From contig JABWDB010000012.1 of the NCBI GenBank assembly GCA_019614645.1, positions 1,178,001-1,242,000 of the forward strand: a stretch of DNA of 64,000 nucleotides, read 5' to 3'. The notes under the pieces were generated by a model, which searched no databases, was not told where the DNA came from, and saw only the letters and a list, made by a program, of their open reading frames with translations. Every line of letters starts with the position of its first letter. Within the stretch, counting starts at the first letter, position 1. The DNA is from Stratiolaelaps scimitus. Lineage: Eukaryota; Arthropoda; Arachnida; Mesostigmata; Laelapidae. Of this stretch, positions 22,018-42,599 are shown in pieces. A program made the translations under genes and the position numbers.

Positions 22018-25000
22018 TCATCCCGTGTGGCGATTGACATCAGTTCCCGTATCCGGTGTACTGCTGCTGCTACTACCACTGAGCCTGTCCAGATAAAGTT
22101 GAAATATAATAAGCAGTTGATTAGATGCTTCTAATTGAGTCAACTTTGCAACATTTCTTCAGAATTTTTATGAATGCTTGATTATATGTAAAAGTATTTC
22201 TAATAAATATTAGCAAAGGTATACCGTAAATTGGACCACCTCCTACACCATTTCGCCATGTTGTCCAATAGATTGCATCCGTTACTCAGTTTGCAACACT
22301 CCTCGGCAGGTGGACTTACATTGCAGAATGGATAATTTCGATGGGTTTTCCGTTGAGAATGATGATGTGGCGCCCCTTTGACGTATCGAAATGGCTTGTG
22401 ACAAAGGTACGCTGTTCTGCTCCACCACGAAATCGCCGACGATAAATCGAGATGTCGTTAGATAGGTAGTACACTATTTTGGTTGTGGTTATTGACATAA
22501 TGTTTCACAAGGGATAATCTAGCTGAGTTATTTCATGTACAATACTCACTGAAGAGTTCAACAATGCGAAGAGCATCGAGCTTTCCTTCACGGATTAGTT
22601 CATTTAGCTTGTCAATATCACGCGGAAGTTCGAGGCGACGGTCATTAACCTCGACGACGAACACCATCGAACCGGGACGTCCCTGGGTATAAATACGCAG
22701 ACGAGCCGGAGCGCCAGCACTCATCTTCACCGGGAAACTAAAGATAGTGGTGTAGAATGTTAAGCTTAGAATGTGTAGAATGTGGCTCTGAAGCGTCAAG
22801 AAAATCTACGGAAAAATGGAAACTTTCAAACCTTCTGAAATGAAATTGTTCTATTGATAACATGTCGTCATTAACCACCTACTTCTTTATATAAGGGAAA
22901 TGCAGGCAATGCTGTTATACTATAGTATCCCGATGTGCAAACAACGAGTATACACTATCAAGAATACTGGGTAGCGAATATGAGCTTCTAGTGGCTTTTG
23001 TTAGTCAACTTATCAATATTAAGTGAGCTTCGTAAAATACAAAATAACTAATCGACGGAACAAACGCCATACGTTAGCTTATAGGGGTCCTTATCGACAA
23101 CAATCTCTTGACTGAGAAAATTCATCGTTGCGGGAACTCCGCTGTTGTTGAGTGCGTCTACTAGTTCTAGGGGAAGAAGACGACGGGTTTCCAGCGCTTG
23201 TTGAACAGGATGCCGATCACGCGGTAAGCTGAATACGCTTGGATCGGCGAGCACTAAAAGAAACAAAAGCGACATAATACAGGTTTCTACTTTAAGTATT
23301 TTGTTCTATAAAAATGTTATTGGCACAACATCATGTTGCCTTTCCTCTGGGCAGCAACGAAGTCAGCCCTCAAATTTAGCTGACATTTTCTAGCCATTCT
23401 AGCTTCAAATATGAAATTGAATAAAGTCTAATAGCAATGAAGGCGTTGAATGTATTTACCATCAACGGATCCATCATCGTGGTGGACAATTTTGTACTTG
23501 AATAGTCGGAACGTAGGTAGTCCATGTAAGAGGCAGTTCTTCCTCAGCGGCAACCTCACCTGAAGTCCGCGCTCGCCTTTTGTCGATTCAATGCCAACAC
23601 GAAGTAGGGCATCACGAACAAGTTCGGCTGCGACAAAACTCTCCTTGAGGGCTTGTGCTAAGAATGGAGCATCCTCAGGCAAATAGTAACGCCGGGAAGA
23701 CAACATCATCGATACATCATTTCCCCGTCGAAGCGTTTGAATCTGTAAGCATTATACACACGTTACAATTTTTTTATGAGAAAATTTGACGAACTTAGAA
23801 ACTGGTTTCGTTGGGCAAAGGTGGCATCCTTCCCCTATATATAATCATTATTAAATTAATTCAATTATTAAAACCTCACTTGATGTTCAGGTTAGCACGG
23901 TCGTTAAATTATAAGCAAGTGAGGCATAATCGTTTGTGATAACATAATTCTCGATCCGAGTGAAATCAGGAGCATACGTCATTCGAATAACTAAAATAGA
24001 CACTCTTGATCCTTTGTCAGCTACCTTGTCGGCATCTCGGACCATTTTATCGAGAATGATCGATGTAATATGCGGTGGACATTGGATATTTTGATCCTCC
24101 AGTGACTGCAGAGCCGCGCCAACGGGAACGGTGTTAAGGAACACTTCCCACTGAAACGGTTCCCATCCGATTGGGAACGCGTGGGGAATTGGTCCCACCT
24201 GAAATAATTGCTCACGTTATAGTCATCGATACATAATACAATACTATTTAATTCAAGGCAACATTTTATACTTTTACTCAATAAAAAATGTTGGCACAAT
24301 CTAGTTCTATTTATTTTGAAGTAATCGTAACTCCAAGATCCTTTACCGAGCTGCTCACCCTATATTGACGGGCATGGGAAAATCACCAAATCACCTGCGA
24401 TTAATCGACATTATAGTGCACCCCAGTAGGTAGCATCCTCATGCGAAGAACGAAAAGATAAAAGGGGCAATATCCCTCCCTGGACTACAACTGAACGGTC
24501 TATTCCTCTTGTACTGAACGTGTCGTCAACGTTCACATGGGAGATGCAATTGTTGAAATAGTTTCGTAACAAGTTCATGAGGTTAACAACCGAGTTCAAG
24601 TGGCTCTTTACTGAATTAACACATTATATTAATCGCGTTGAAGAAATCAAGGTCAATGGCCAATTATGTGCTGAAAATGAACATGGCCTTCGGGGGAGTT
24701 CATCATATTAAAAATATTTTTCAAATTACACCACTGGACTGATGTGGTAATATATATATATATATATATATAAAGAGCAATTTATAAGCAACGAGCTTGC
24801 GATCTCTTGGGTAACCTTGGTACTAGAAAAGCCACGGCAGGATTAGACCACAACCGCTACAACGTTAGAATAGTTCGGTTTAGTAAACGTATCATAAATG
24901 TCTTGATGATATTTGGCGTTTGACTTGACTAACCTGCACGGGGTATGTGGGGCTTCGATGAGGATTAGCATTCGCAAAACCAGTTCTTCTAGCGTTCAAT

Positions 25001-28000
25001 GGAGCAGCGAAGAAGACATTGCTGAGCAGCTTTCGATGGAGGTCAAAATTTGCGTTCACATGGTTTGCAGCCAGCAAACTAAGAACGTGGTACGATAGGT
25101 CAGGCTAAACAGGAAACAAATCAAATTTCAACGTTTTCATTTACGAAATGGCTTAACTCATTGAACGATTTTATTGTTTAAATTTTGTCGATTTTTGTTA
25201 ACAACGGTGATGCATGAAAGTGGCCGCCATTAATACAGGGAACACTTCTTGAAGAACTGAAGGATAACACGAATGCTGCTATTCCGTATATAGGGCCCAA
25301 TGGATGTGAAAAAGTGGTCACAAGCTGGGTTAAACGAATTAATGCCACGATGAAAGCTAAAGAGGGCCACCTTGGAGATGTAATATTCAGTTGAAATACT
25401 CGATATTGGATGTTTTTAACACAGCAATCATTTTTAGTAAATACGTTCAACCATTTCTTCTTAATGTCATCTTTAAGTTGCTCCTGCCTAGTTCGCCCTT
25501 CCTCTAGGCAGAATAGAGCCCGTCCCCCCTTTTTTGGGTGATTTAAATTCGCAGCAAATCTTATGTTGCCATCTATTATATCTATAGACAACGTAGTACA
25601 CGCACCTTTGAGTTCAGCAGATTACTTAGTGAGCCTTCGGCCCCAGGTAGCTCAAAACTGAATGGTATCACAAACACAGTAATTTTAGCAGGAGAACCGT
25701 CGATTGTCATTACTTCGGATCCAATTGGTGTCGTCGGGTGACTCAGCGGCCCAACGCTAACATCTCCACCATTTCTTCCTGGCTGATATTCCACTGGTAC
25801 ACCTACGGATTTCAGCTCGCGTAGGATCATCTGAAGATGTTAACTAGTACTATTACAGTAGGAATTTGTGCGAGTATTTCCCCAAGAGAATACAAACTAC
25901 TAATGTGCTATTAGTCTCGTAGGGATTCGATTCAATATATTGAGCTCTAATCAGAAATTCGACATCGGGCGATTATACTCTGAGAGAAAATGGATTTACT
26001 GATATCAATACGAAATCAGTTGATATCTGTCCACCCTTGGTCCACTGCAGAATGACTTTTAAGTAATATTGTGAAAATATATATAAAGTTTACGTTATAG
26101 AAATGCTACAGACGGACCATTAGAAGATCTTTGTCACGAACGACTTGAGTGATCTTCGGGAGTTCGTCGGGCATCTTCAGCTGAGTTCCATTGACATCGA
26201 GAACAACGTCCCCTTCGCTCGTCGTACGAATGTTATACCGAGGAGGAGTAATAGTGTCTGCTTCGGTAGATCCCGCCTCTTCATCAACTGAAGGTGGCGC
26301 TGTCGAAACCGGATCGTCATGAGTTGCTTCGGGAAGTTGTTTACCAGTACGCCGCTGAAGGTCCAACCTTTAAGTTTCGAATGTCACTCAATTAAGATAA
26401 TCACCCGTAGGACTTCAAAACATATCTTCACAGGAAATTATTACACTTTCCAAATTTATATACACATGTTAGCAGATCGTGTGGCCCGACAAGCATTTTG
26501 GACAGGGCTCGTTTTTGTTCGTAAAAAACGTACAAAATTGCTGTTATTTAGTGATGTGGCAATGCACTCTTGCCCGGTATAAACCTCTGTCTGCCGTTCA
26601 TTTCGTACACATTGTAAAAGTTTGTTGTCTTCAGATAAGATAGTGAAGATGCAGATTGCAATCTGGCGGGTATGCAGCCACGGTGCGTTACAACATCAAT
26701 AAATGTAATCATACGAATATAAATGTCTTACGGGCCCTCAGTTGTTGACGCTGAAATTGTTTCTGTGGTATCGACTTCAAGGGTTGTTGTTGTTGCTATA
26801 GTTTCTGTTCGGTCTTCATCTGGATCCGTTGACGCCGCTGAAGTCGTGGTGGGGAGGTCCGTAGCAGGGTCACTTCGATTGTCTTCATCAACATCAAACA
26901 TTGTCGTCGTAGAGAATTCTGTCGTGTCCTGTAGTATAGAATACATTTTTGACGCGAAGCAAAACCCAAGTATAATGGTTAAAAGACAATAGCCACATGC
27001 AAATTTTAATTTATTAGGTCTTGTTACAATATTGCCCGGGAATCTAACCAGAACTAATCAATTATTGCCAGTGTGGCGATTGATTATCTTAGAAGACTTT
27101 TTCTTAGTCATTTTATGAGTTCGGGTCTATTTGGTGAACTAAATCAACTTGGTCGATCATAGTAAAGCTCATTAATTGAATACACAATCGGCATTAGAAT
27201 GATCAATAGATATGAATCGAATTGATGAAAAAAACGACCGCAATACAAGTCGTACCTGAGGAAGGTCGTCATCGGTGGGAAGTACTCCTGCTGAGTCTAA
27301 AATCACTTGGACTGTATCCGGTGACAGACCCTTTTTCAAGGCGTTGCGGACAAGAGCTTTTTTCGTTGCAGTTAAATCGTATGAGTTCCCTCCGACTTGA
27401 ATTCGGCTCTGCAGTAGTCACATGGCGCGACGTTATGTATTGTTGATACGTAGAACGAATGAGCTTTTCGTTCTACACTAAACCATGGATTTTGTTCAGA
27501 TATTATGATTGAAAGCGTACAGTTCTGTATGATATCTCAAAAGCAATTACTTATATTTGTTTTCGTTTTTAAATACTTCGTTTTCAGCACATTTTATAAA
27601 TCTGTCACATGGTCATCTTCATGTTAACTTAAATCCGTAGTGATCCAGATAATTGCTAAATACCCCTTCTCTAGCTGCATGACACAGGAAGAGAATTGAA
27701 TTAAAGTGATTTTAGTGTGAAGTTAATTTAGTAGCTATAAGTTCTCGCTTAGAAACGGGAATAATGTCCTTGTAAGCCTTACATGCGCTTTTTAAGAAAC
27801 TTACGAGATGCCTACTTAGTCCGAGGAAATGCCAGACAGTTCGACCAAAAGAGGTCGTAAGCGGTGAATCAATAATTTTCCCTTAACGGATACCCATTAC
27901 ATGATAAAGTATGTTCTTTCACTCTTTTTCGATACTAGTTTTCCTGAATAAGATAATTTAGCTTGTGTTCAAATAGTACCTTGGGTGCTAACGGCGCATC

Positions 28001-28153
28001 AGGCGCAAGCAGTTCCTTCACCAGCCTCACAATGCGCGGTCCAGAGAAGTCGTGGAGAAGATAACGAACACACTCTTCAGGGCACGTCTGACTCACGACT
28101 GAATTGGCCATTAACAAAAATGGCAGTAGCACTGTTATAGTCGAAAGTCTCAT
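22018..28153 (-). CDS. Secreted protein of repeated ~60-residue modules, about 15 exons
   Basis: Minus-strand exons: 28153-27980 (signal peptide), 27408-27256, 26928-26732 (Thr/Asp/Glu-rich linker), 26367-26118, 25830-25606, 25483-25445 (weak), a possible exon near 25378-25231 (unresolved), 25078-24934, 24198-23887, 23742-23560, 23496-23460, 23253-23073, 22737-22550, 22473-22320 and 22084-22018 (stop). Exons 1-4 and 10-15 are phase-consistent. Most carry all or part of one diverged module: a beta-like start with a G-x-V-x-L/V core, then x-L-P-x(5)-V-x-x-A-L-x(6)-L-x-x-x-L-V-x-x-L-x-x-x-G-V. Module halves split by introns align residue for residue with unsplit copies. In-frame stops at 26106, 23887 and 23048 would alternatively divide the locus into four tandem genes; donors just before two of them, and phase, favour one gene. 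I know no such family; extracellular location follows only from the signal peptide. Confidence 0.5.
24199..24933 (-). other. Intron of the module-repeat gene with (TA)n run
   Basis: Between exons 25078-24934 and 24198-23887. It holds a TA microsatellite at about 24750-24772 and a short minus-strand frame (24411-24599) faintly like a LINE reverse transcriptase, too weak to call. Confidence 0.3.
27980..28153 (-). CDS. Signal-peptide exon of the module-repeat gene
   Basis: ATG at 28153 opens M-R-L-S-T-I-T-V then a hydrophobic run and a likely cut after V-V-S; the mature start has two cysteines (T-C-P-E-E-C). The exon ends A-P-K with donor GTACTA in phase 0, matching the phase 0 start of the next exon at 27408. 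An upstream in-frame GTG exists but has no signal-like sequence, so the ATG is preferred. Confidence 0.7.
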
Positions 28154-30603
28154 TGTTGCAGCTGCACGATTTTCCAGGAAAGCACTAATAATCCGGTTCA
28201 CAATCCAGTTCAGCGCTTCTTAGAACCAGGACCCGTAACTACCACGCAGTACAATACGAACTCCACTACAGCAGGTTCATATTGACAGTAGAGCTGACGG
28301 TAAGCGTAATTATTCCCAACAACTCAACTGTTGAGCTGATAGATACAATCGATAATAATAATAATAACAATAATAATAATAATAATAAATATTGTATTTC
28401 GAATGAATCAACAGGGAAGATATAATATTTGGTAAAGCTGGCTCAAATGTAGTGTGACCCCACGGCAAAGTGTCCTTTCTACACAGCTTCTTCGCTTCGC
28501 TCGAAGTTTCACGCTCGTAGTCCCGTGTCAGTGACAAATCGCGACGGCAGAGCAAGGCCGGGCTGTTCCCCTGCTGCTGCTGCCACTCAACTCAAGCAAT
28601 GAATGAAAGAAATAAACGACGATTCCTCGGCCAACGAATACTGAACTCAACGAGAACTGGACTGTTGTAACGTTCTTGCAATTGTTCTCCCTCTATTTGT
28701 GGATGTCTTTCTAGTTTTCCCTTTCCTCGTCCCACCCCTGGTGTAATTCTCATGCGTTTCCACTGGGTGGCTGCGGTCATATTTCTTTTCGTGTTTTTCT
28801 TGTTTACTAAATCTGTGCCTTGAGATGTCTCGAGAAAACGGTCAGGTTATCTCTCCGGTGTATAATTATTCTTTACGTAGAAGAAAAGATGACGACATGG
28901 CTCGCCACAGTGCACACGCTTTGCGTGATTCTCGCCGCAGCCAACCTCCCCCCCCCCACCCCCCAGCCAGCCAACGACGTCAGGCGCGTCCAACGCGAAA
29001 ACAGAGAACATGGATGAGTCGACGATCGAAGAGTACCAAGAAGACATTGAGGGTCAAGCCGCGTATTCGTGATCGCGTTCGAAGTCAATAGATTGGGGGG
29101 CGTCAATCGCGTTTGCAACGATGTTTAGCCGCGGAGACACCAAATCGGATGAGGCGTCAACAGCGCCACTCACCATTGTCCGCGTGTTGGGTATTCCCTT
29201 GTCGGTGTTTTCCATCACTGGATCGTATCCTGCGTGTGAATTACACATTTGTGGCTTTTGACGACAGCCAATAGGGGGTTAGGTGTTAGAATAGCGTTAT
29301 TTATTAGTGGATATAAATAAAACGTTAACAGAAAAGCTCATCATATTTTAATTTCAATCAGACGTATTATATTGTACAAGTCATTTCGATTCTGGCATGA
29401 GTGAGTCAAGGATCATTTGCCAGGAAAATATGCATGCATGCATGCATTCTCAAGACGTTTCAATGTGATGCCAATATTCTTCTTCGTCTTCGTCGATTAC
29501 GATACTATACGCCGTGTTGTCTCAGCTGCTTTGAGTGTGCGTTGTAACTAAACAATAGTACATTTAACATTGTTTATCTTGCCGGGCGGTGCATCATGCT
29601 GGATAACTGGACTTTCTCGAACAGATGTTTGTGACAGAGGTACAACATTAACTATGCCTGTTAATAAATATATGTTATCGTAGCAGACCCCGCCTCATAA
29701 CTGTATTTTAAATAATTAGATGAATGTCGAGTCAAAACTTAGTCACACGAACATAATTGAACATTATTGAGTGGATGTGAAATCATCTTATGCTATCCTC
29801 TGAGTTCGTGTGTCGATGCTCCCCAACGATGACATGGCTCACTACTGTCATTAATCGAATGAAACCAATTCATCATGAAAGTAGCAACCGTGCTGCTCTA
29901 AGCATCAAATACTGGCGCTGATTTCATCGTAGCCCTGGCCGTCCCATCACCGCCGTTACAATTAACATTGCTGTTGCTATATTTGGATCCAGCCTAGTTT
30001 CGTCTAATTGATTAGTAACTTTGCAGTGAACTCGCTTAATCAGTTCCTTGAATTCCCGGTAGGTTCGAGCGACAGAGATGACTCAACAACAATCCTCCTC
30101 CACCACCACTCGATGTAGTGTGGCAGACCGGATCTGTAGACGGTAGCAGACGGTGAGGCGGACACCCAGTTGGAATAGACAGATGAGCAATAAATACCTC
30201 ATTCGGAAGGAATCCTATTTTAATATGAGCATTGCATATAGAATCGAATGGTCCTTAACAGTCTATTTATTCAATTAACATATTAGTGAGCAGAGACTCA
30301 TGGAAATAAACCCCAATTTTGTATTTCTTCAATTAAGGTGAACGCATGCTTAACGACATTATGGTGACAGATCTTGTGATGTTGATCAAGTCCTATCTTA
30401 ATTGGCTGTTTTCCCCATCTGTTCTGTCGAGGTGCCAGCGGTTCGGTGTCTCCTTTTCATCTGGCTTCCCTCGATCTCTCAGACGTGTCCGGAACATTTC
30501 GCCTCTATTTTCTCGTTTTTCTCCGCCATCTTCTCTCCATTTTAAGAAAAAGTACGATCGAAAAGTGGAGGACAAACAAAAATGAGAATCTCTAAGTAGC
30601 AGG
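28154..30603. other. Intergenic, with (AAT)n microsatellite
   Basis: Upstream of the module-repeat gene. It has an imperfect (AAT)n run at about 28351-28389 and a C-rich tract near 28948-28966. A TGCATGCA run is at about 29430-29446. Open frames here are arginine- or proline-rich and low in complexity; I do not call them genes. Confidence 0.35.
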
Positions 30604-30760
30604 GACCTTCGAGTACGCATCGGGTAGCCAGTTTTCAAGTTTCTGCATTAATCCTAAGTATAGACGATTTAGAATAAGGGCCGAGGGTGACCCTCGCCTG
30701 ACACCTGTTCCGAAATAAATGCTATGTAAAGTAGTCCTCTAAGTTAGTGCTAGTAGAGGG
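30604..30760 (-). mobile_element. Reverse-transcriptase fragment of a LINE-like element
   Basis: On the minus strand near 30715-30605 the frame reads I-Y-F-G-T-G-V-R-R-G-S-P-S-A-L-I-L-N-R-L. G-V-R-x-G-x-P-x-x-x-x-x-x-N is the fingers/palm signature of LINE-class reverse transcriptases. The frame is closed by stops within about 50 codons on both sides and I see no Y-x-D-D active site, so it is a dead fragment. The GC-rich block 30780-30990 may belong to the same element. Confidence 0.4.
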
Positions 30761-30989
30761 AGATAACTGTTCTGTATTTTAAGGGGTAATGATGTCAAGG
30801 TGAGGAGCCCGAAGGGCCGCCCCGAGCGACCGCCCAGGGAGAGAGTTATCTGTCCTTTCCTACAAGACCCCTGGTGGCCAGCCTCTGAACCAGGCTAGAT
30901 CATTTCCCTAGGAGTAATGGAAGAGATCTGTAGGCGATCCTGGTCGCAAAGACGCACGGATAACGCCCGAAGTCTCTATAGTTAGTGGA

Positions 30990-33900
30990 GCTCGCGAGAA
31001 AAACTCGCAACACCGTCATGTCAACCACAACGAGTGCATACGTAAGCACGCCTCGACAGGTCAAAACCTATGTATTACATAAAAGTTGGGTTTCTCCTCC
31101 ATTCTCTCCTAAGACTAAATGCATTCAAAGTAAACTTTGCGGTCACTTTCACCAATGCATTACCGTTATACTTCGGGAACCAACTGTAAGCACATAAAAT
31201 TCGATCACGAAACATGGGACATAGAATAACGACTGCGAAGAGATATTGTCGGTGTATTTCATAAAGTTGTCCACCCTGAAAAAATTAGCAGCACATTAGC
31301 GCAAAGGATAATGCGCTCATTTGGACGAAGGAAATACATTCCGAGCGACTGTATAGCTTTAGTAGCATAATTTTAAGCTGCCCTTTGAATCACTACCTCG
31401 CTTCATTATCGAGGGTACATAATTTTGTATAACGTAAGGAAGGCCTGAACCGCCTCGGTGCGAGATCCCAATGACCTGAATTGACCACGACTGGCATTGG
31501 TCACAATGGGGATGACAGCGAGTGTGTATTGATCTTTTCGAGAAAGGGGATTCAACGGTCGATGGCAGTCGCAGGCGTACAAAGCAGAGACCTCGAACAG
31601 AGGCCTTTGCGTGGAGTGTCATTGTATGAAGGCAACGACACTGGGGGAATCTGTATTTCTGTGTCAAAATGCGTTAACGCTTCTGACTACATCGTGTCAG
31701 GTATCACCCCGGCTGACGAGCATTTATGTTACCGTTTAATCGAACACCACGAACCAGTTTGGCTAATTTTGACTACTCTGGACTAGAGCTATCGAATTCT
31801 AGAGTGCGAAGCAAGGCGGTTCATGGCCTAAGGTATGTTCGCTGAGTAGTACATTATTAAATCGATAGAACATGATTGTACTTTGTATCTCTCTCTCTCT
31901 CTCTGTTGTCGCTCTCTTAACACGCATTCTTACTTTTCAGTAACATGGATTTAAGCATCGTTTGATTTATGCTCTTATTCCTTGTAATCGATATAACTGG
32001 TGGAAACCTTTCCCAGAGCACAAAAAACCAAGACAAGTTTTTGATTGTACGGCTGAAGAATTGTTGGATTCAGGATGAACGAAATTATATTATACATGTG
32101 CAAGCCATATTTCAATCCCTTTGAGTATTTAAAAAGTTTGAATGTAGGATAGGCAAACAATTAGCAAACGTTTTTGACTAATATATTTTGTTTGCCACAG
32201 TTGACATATCGCCGGGACCGTGTTGCAAAGTCGAAGTAGTTTACTCGCTTTTCCAAATCCCTATATATATATATATATATATACTCGCTATGGTCAGTCA
32301 GCTGAGTACAGCTATAAGCACGAGCTTCGTTCGATTTCAACGTAAGGGCTGACGGCATAGACGGTCCCCTATACAGTTGACGCACATCTCTGCGTCGCTA
32401 TTTTCTACTCAGTCTGATAGCCTGCGCACTCTAATATTCAGACAACGTTATACCTACTTACTCCGGATGTTCAATGATGAATGTTTGCTCCCTGTTCCGG
32501 TAGTTGTGTGACAACTTACATTAGGTGGCCACGCTACCCCTCTCTCTACTTCGGCGAAACTTTGACCGTTCAGCTTGACCCGAAGCACGAAGTGATGCCG
32601 TAGAATCGCCTTGTATCCCGCGCGTTGCCGAACGACCCCCGTTGTGCGTGGTTCACGCAAACACGCAACGAACAATCTCCCTCTCCCCCCGGGGAATCCC
32701 TATTCTGGCTGTTGAGTATCAATCACCTCTTTGCATCCTATACTGCGTCCGTAGACGAAGAGGGGTGTACTCGATGGATTAACCCTAACGATCTCTACTA
32801 AACTATGAAGAAGTTCGTACGAATGGTGACGTATTCATATTGACCCATACTATGTCTACACGATGGTCAGGATCACAAATTGTTCTTCCATTTCATCAGA
32901 GTTTATATTATTACATGGTAGATTGCTGCTGGGATATATATTCGGGCCATTCAAGTTTTTGCTGTAATCGACATTATATATTTGAATAAGCTTTTTTTTT
33001 ATATATCCTATCAAACTGAACATTTTTTGGGGATTAACTTAAACTACAAGAACAAAGCAGGACAACTTGAACATAGAACGAATTCAACTTGCTCCTGCAA
33101 AATGTAATAATACCGTATCTACCTACAGAATTAAATGATTATAACACGTTTGCCTCGCGTAACCAGCGCAATGTATTTCCACAAACGGTGTGTTGCATAT
33201 ATATATAGATATATATATATGCTTTATAATCACTTCACACATCGTTGACGAGAAAGGAATAGATCTTTCGCGAAGATCAGAGCCGCTCAGGATCACAGGC
33301 AAGACATACTGTTATTATATAAGTCTGTTGTAGTATTTCTCCTGGAGCATAGCATAAAGCAGCTCTTTGAGGTAAACGGGATGGGATCAAACTCGTGCAA
33401 CACTGATAGGATCGAAGGTAGCTAACCTCAGCAGCTATGATCCTTCCCATTTGTTTTGTCTTTCTCAATGATTTTACATCACGCGCACTGATCGCATGAC
33501 TTTTTGTCGCGGTATTCTATCGCCAAATAAAAAGTAATAAAATTAAATACACCATCATCTTGTTTTTGCCTCAATGTGGCACATTGGAAGGCTCTCGAAT
33601 GTTGTCATAAGAGAAGAAACATACTCTGGGAGAGGAATGAAACATTAAATGGGAATACAAATTGATTCAATAAGTACAATCGCTAGAGCCTACAAAGCCT
33701 AAGGTATGCGTATGCGTATCAACATCGATGACAAACTATAACATGATCCGCTTAGCATGTATAACATCTAGATTCATTTCACGTTTAACTCGTAACACCA
33801 ACAGTCGTTAGAGTCACCCGATTGTTAGTACTGCTGCCAACACGACACTAGTCTAAGAGCTATAGATATCAACAATGTCTTCAATGTGTTTACCCTTTGG

Positions 33901-34618
33901 GTAACAATTATTTAAGGTTTAATAGCGTAACCAACATTTTGAGGCTGCTAATCATTAACTGTCTTGAAAATTAAACTACACAGTAACAATGACCTTAACT
34001 TTTAGCTCTAACGACGATATTGACGATCGTTGTTCGTCATATCCAATTTTTTCAATACCTCTAGGTCGACTATCTAACCATATAACTGGGCTAAGAACCA
34101 AGCTCAGAGGCCTTCAAATGATTAGTCAGTAAATTATCCCTAAAGGTCCTACTGTTAGCTTGTTTCTCTCGCTAGAGAATTAACAAGTATACAGCTGCTG
34201 CTCGAATGGCTTTGACACTTAAAGTTCGAAGATTGTCAAACCGAACTCTTAGGGAGTTGTAAATGTTATTTATAACTTATTATATAACCGTCACTTTGGC
34301 CACTGAGGCAAATGAACCACATTAAAAATCGACAACGGACTGGCGAATACGTCTAGCTGGGGTCCTCTTTGACTTCGATATCGGCGGATTTAAAAACGAA
34401 AAACGTCGATATTTTAGTCATCATAGAAGGCCAATATTTAAAGGACGAGTTCGAACGGCCGGCTTTAGCAGCGTCCAGCCAATCTTGAAGCATTAATTTG
34501 CAACTGCAGAAGGACGGTTCTATTGGTTTCCCCCTCAGATTGTTTTGGGCGGGCAACGCAGAACCATTTGCATGGGCAGGGATATTGCTTCATATTTAAA
34601 TATGTGTAATCCTGTCTT
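30990..34618. other. Intergenic with several microsatellites
   Basis: No supported exon. TA runs lie at about 32262-32283 and 33197-33220 and a CT run near 31891-31903. A GC-richer block at 32510-32700 has an open minus-strand frame of 73 codons without a recognisable domain. Confidence 0.35.
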
Positions 34619-42552
<7,934 letters not shown>

Positions 42553-42599
42553 CCTGCCTGCAACCAATGACAACGTCCGACCACCGTCATTCATCTTCA

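Noticed and set aside
24411..24599. LINE reverse-transcriptase-like frame (V-V-Q-G-G-I-L) on the minus strand
   Set aside because: Similarity is limited to a few residues and there is no second RT motif.
25178..25591. A 137-codon single gene on the minus strand
   Set aside because: The frame runs through several plausible splice sites of the module-repeat gene and its middle looks non-coding; kept only as unresolved exons of that gene.
28825..29091. 88-codon arginine-rich frame
   Set aside because: Composition follows a C-rich tract, another frame over the same bases is also open, and no family resemblance was seen.
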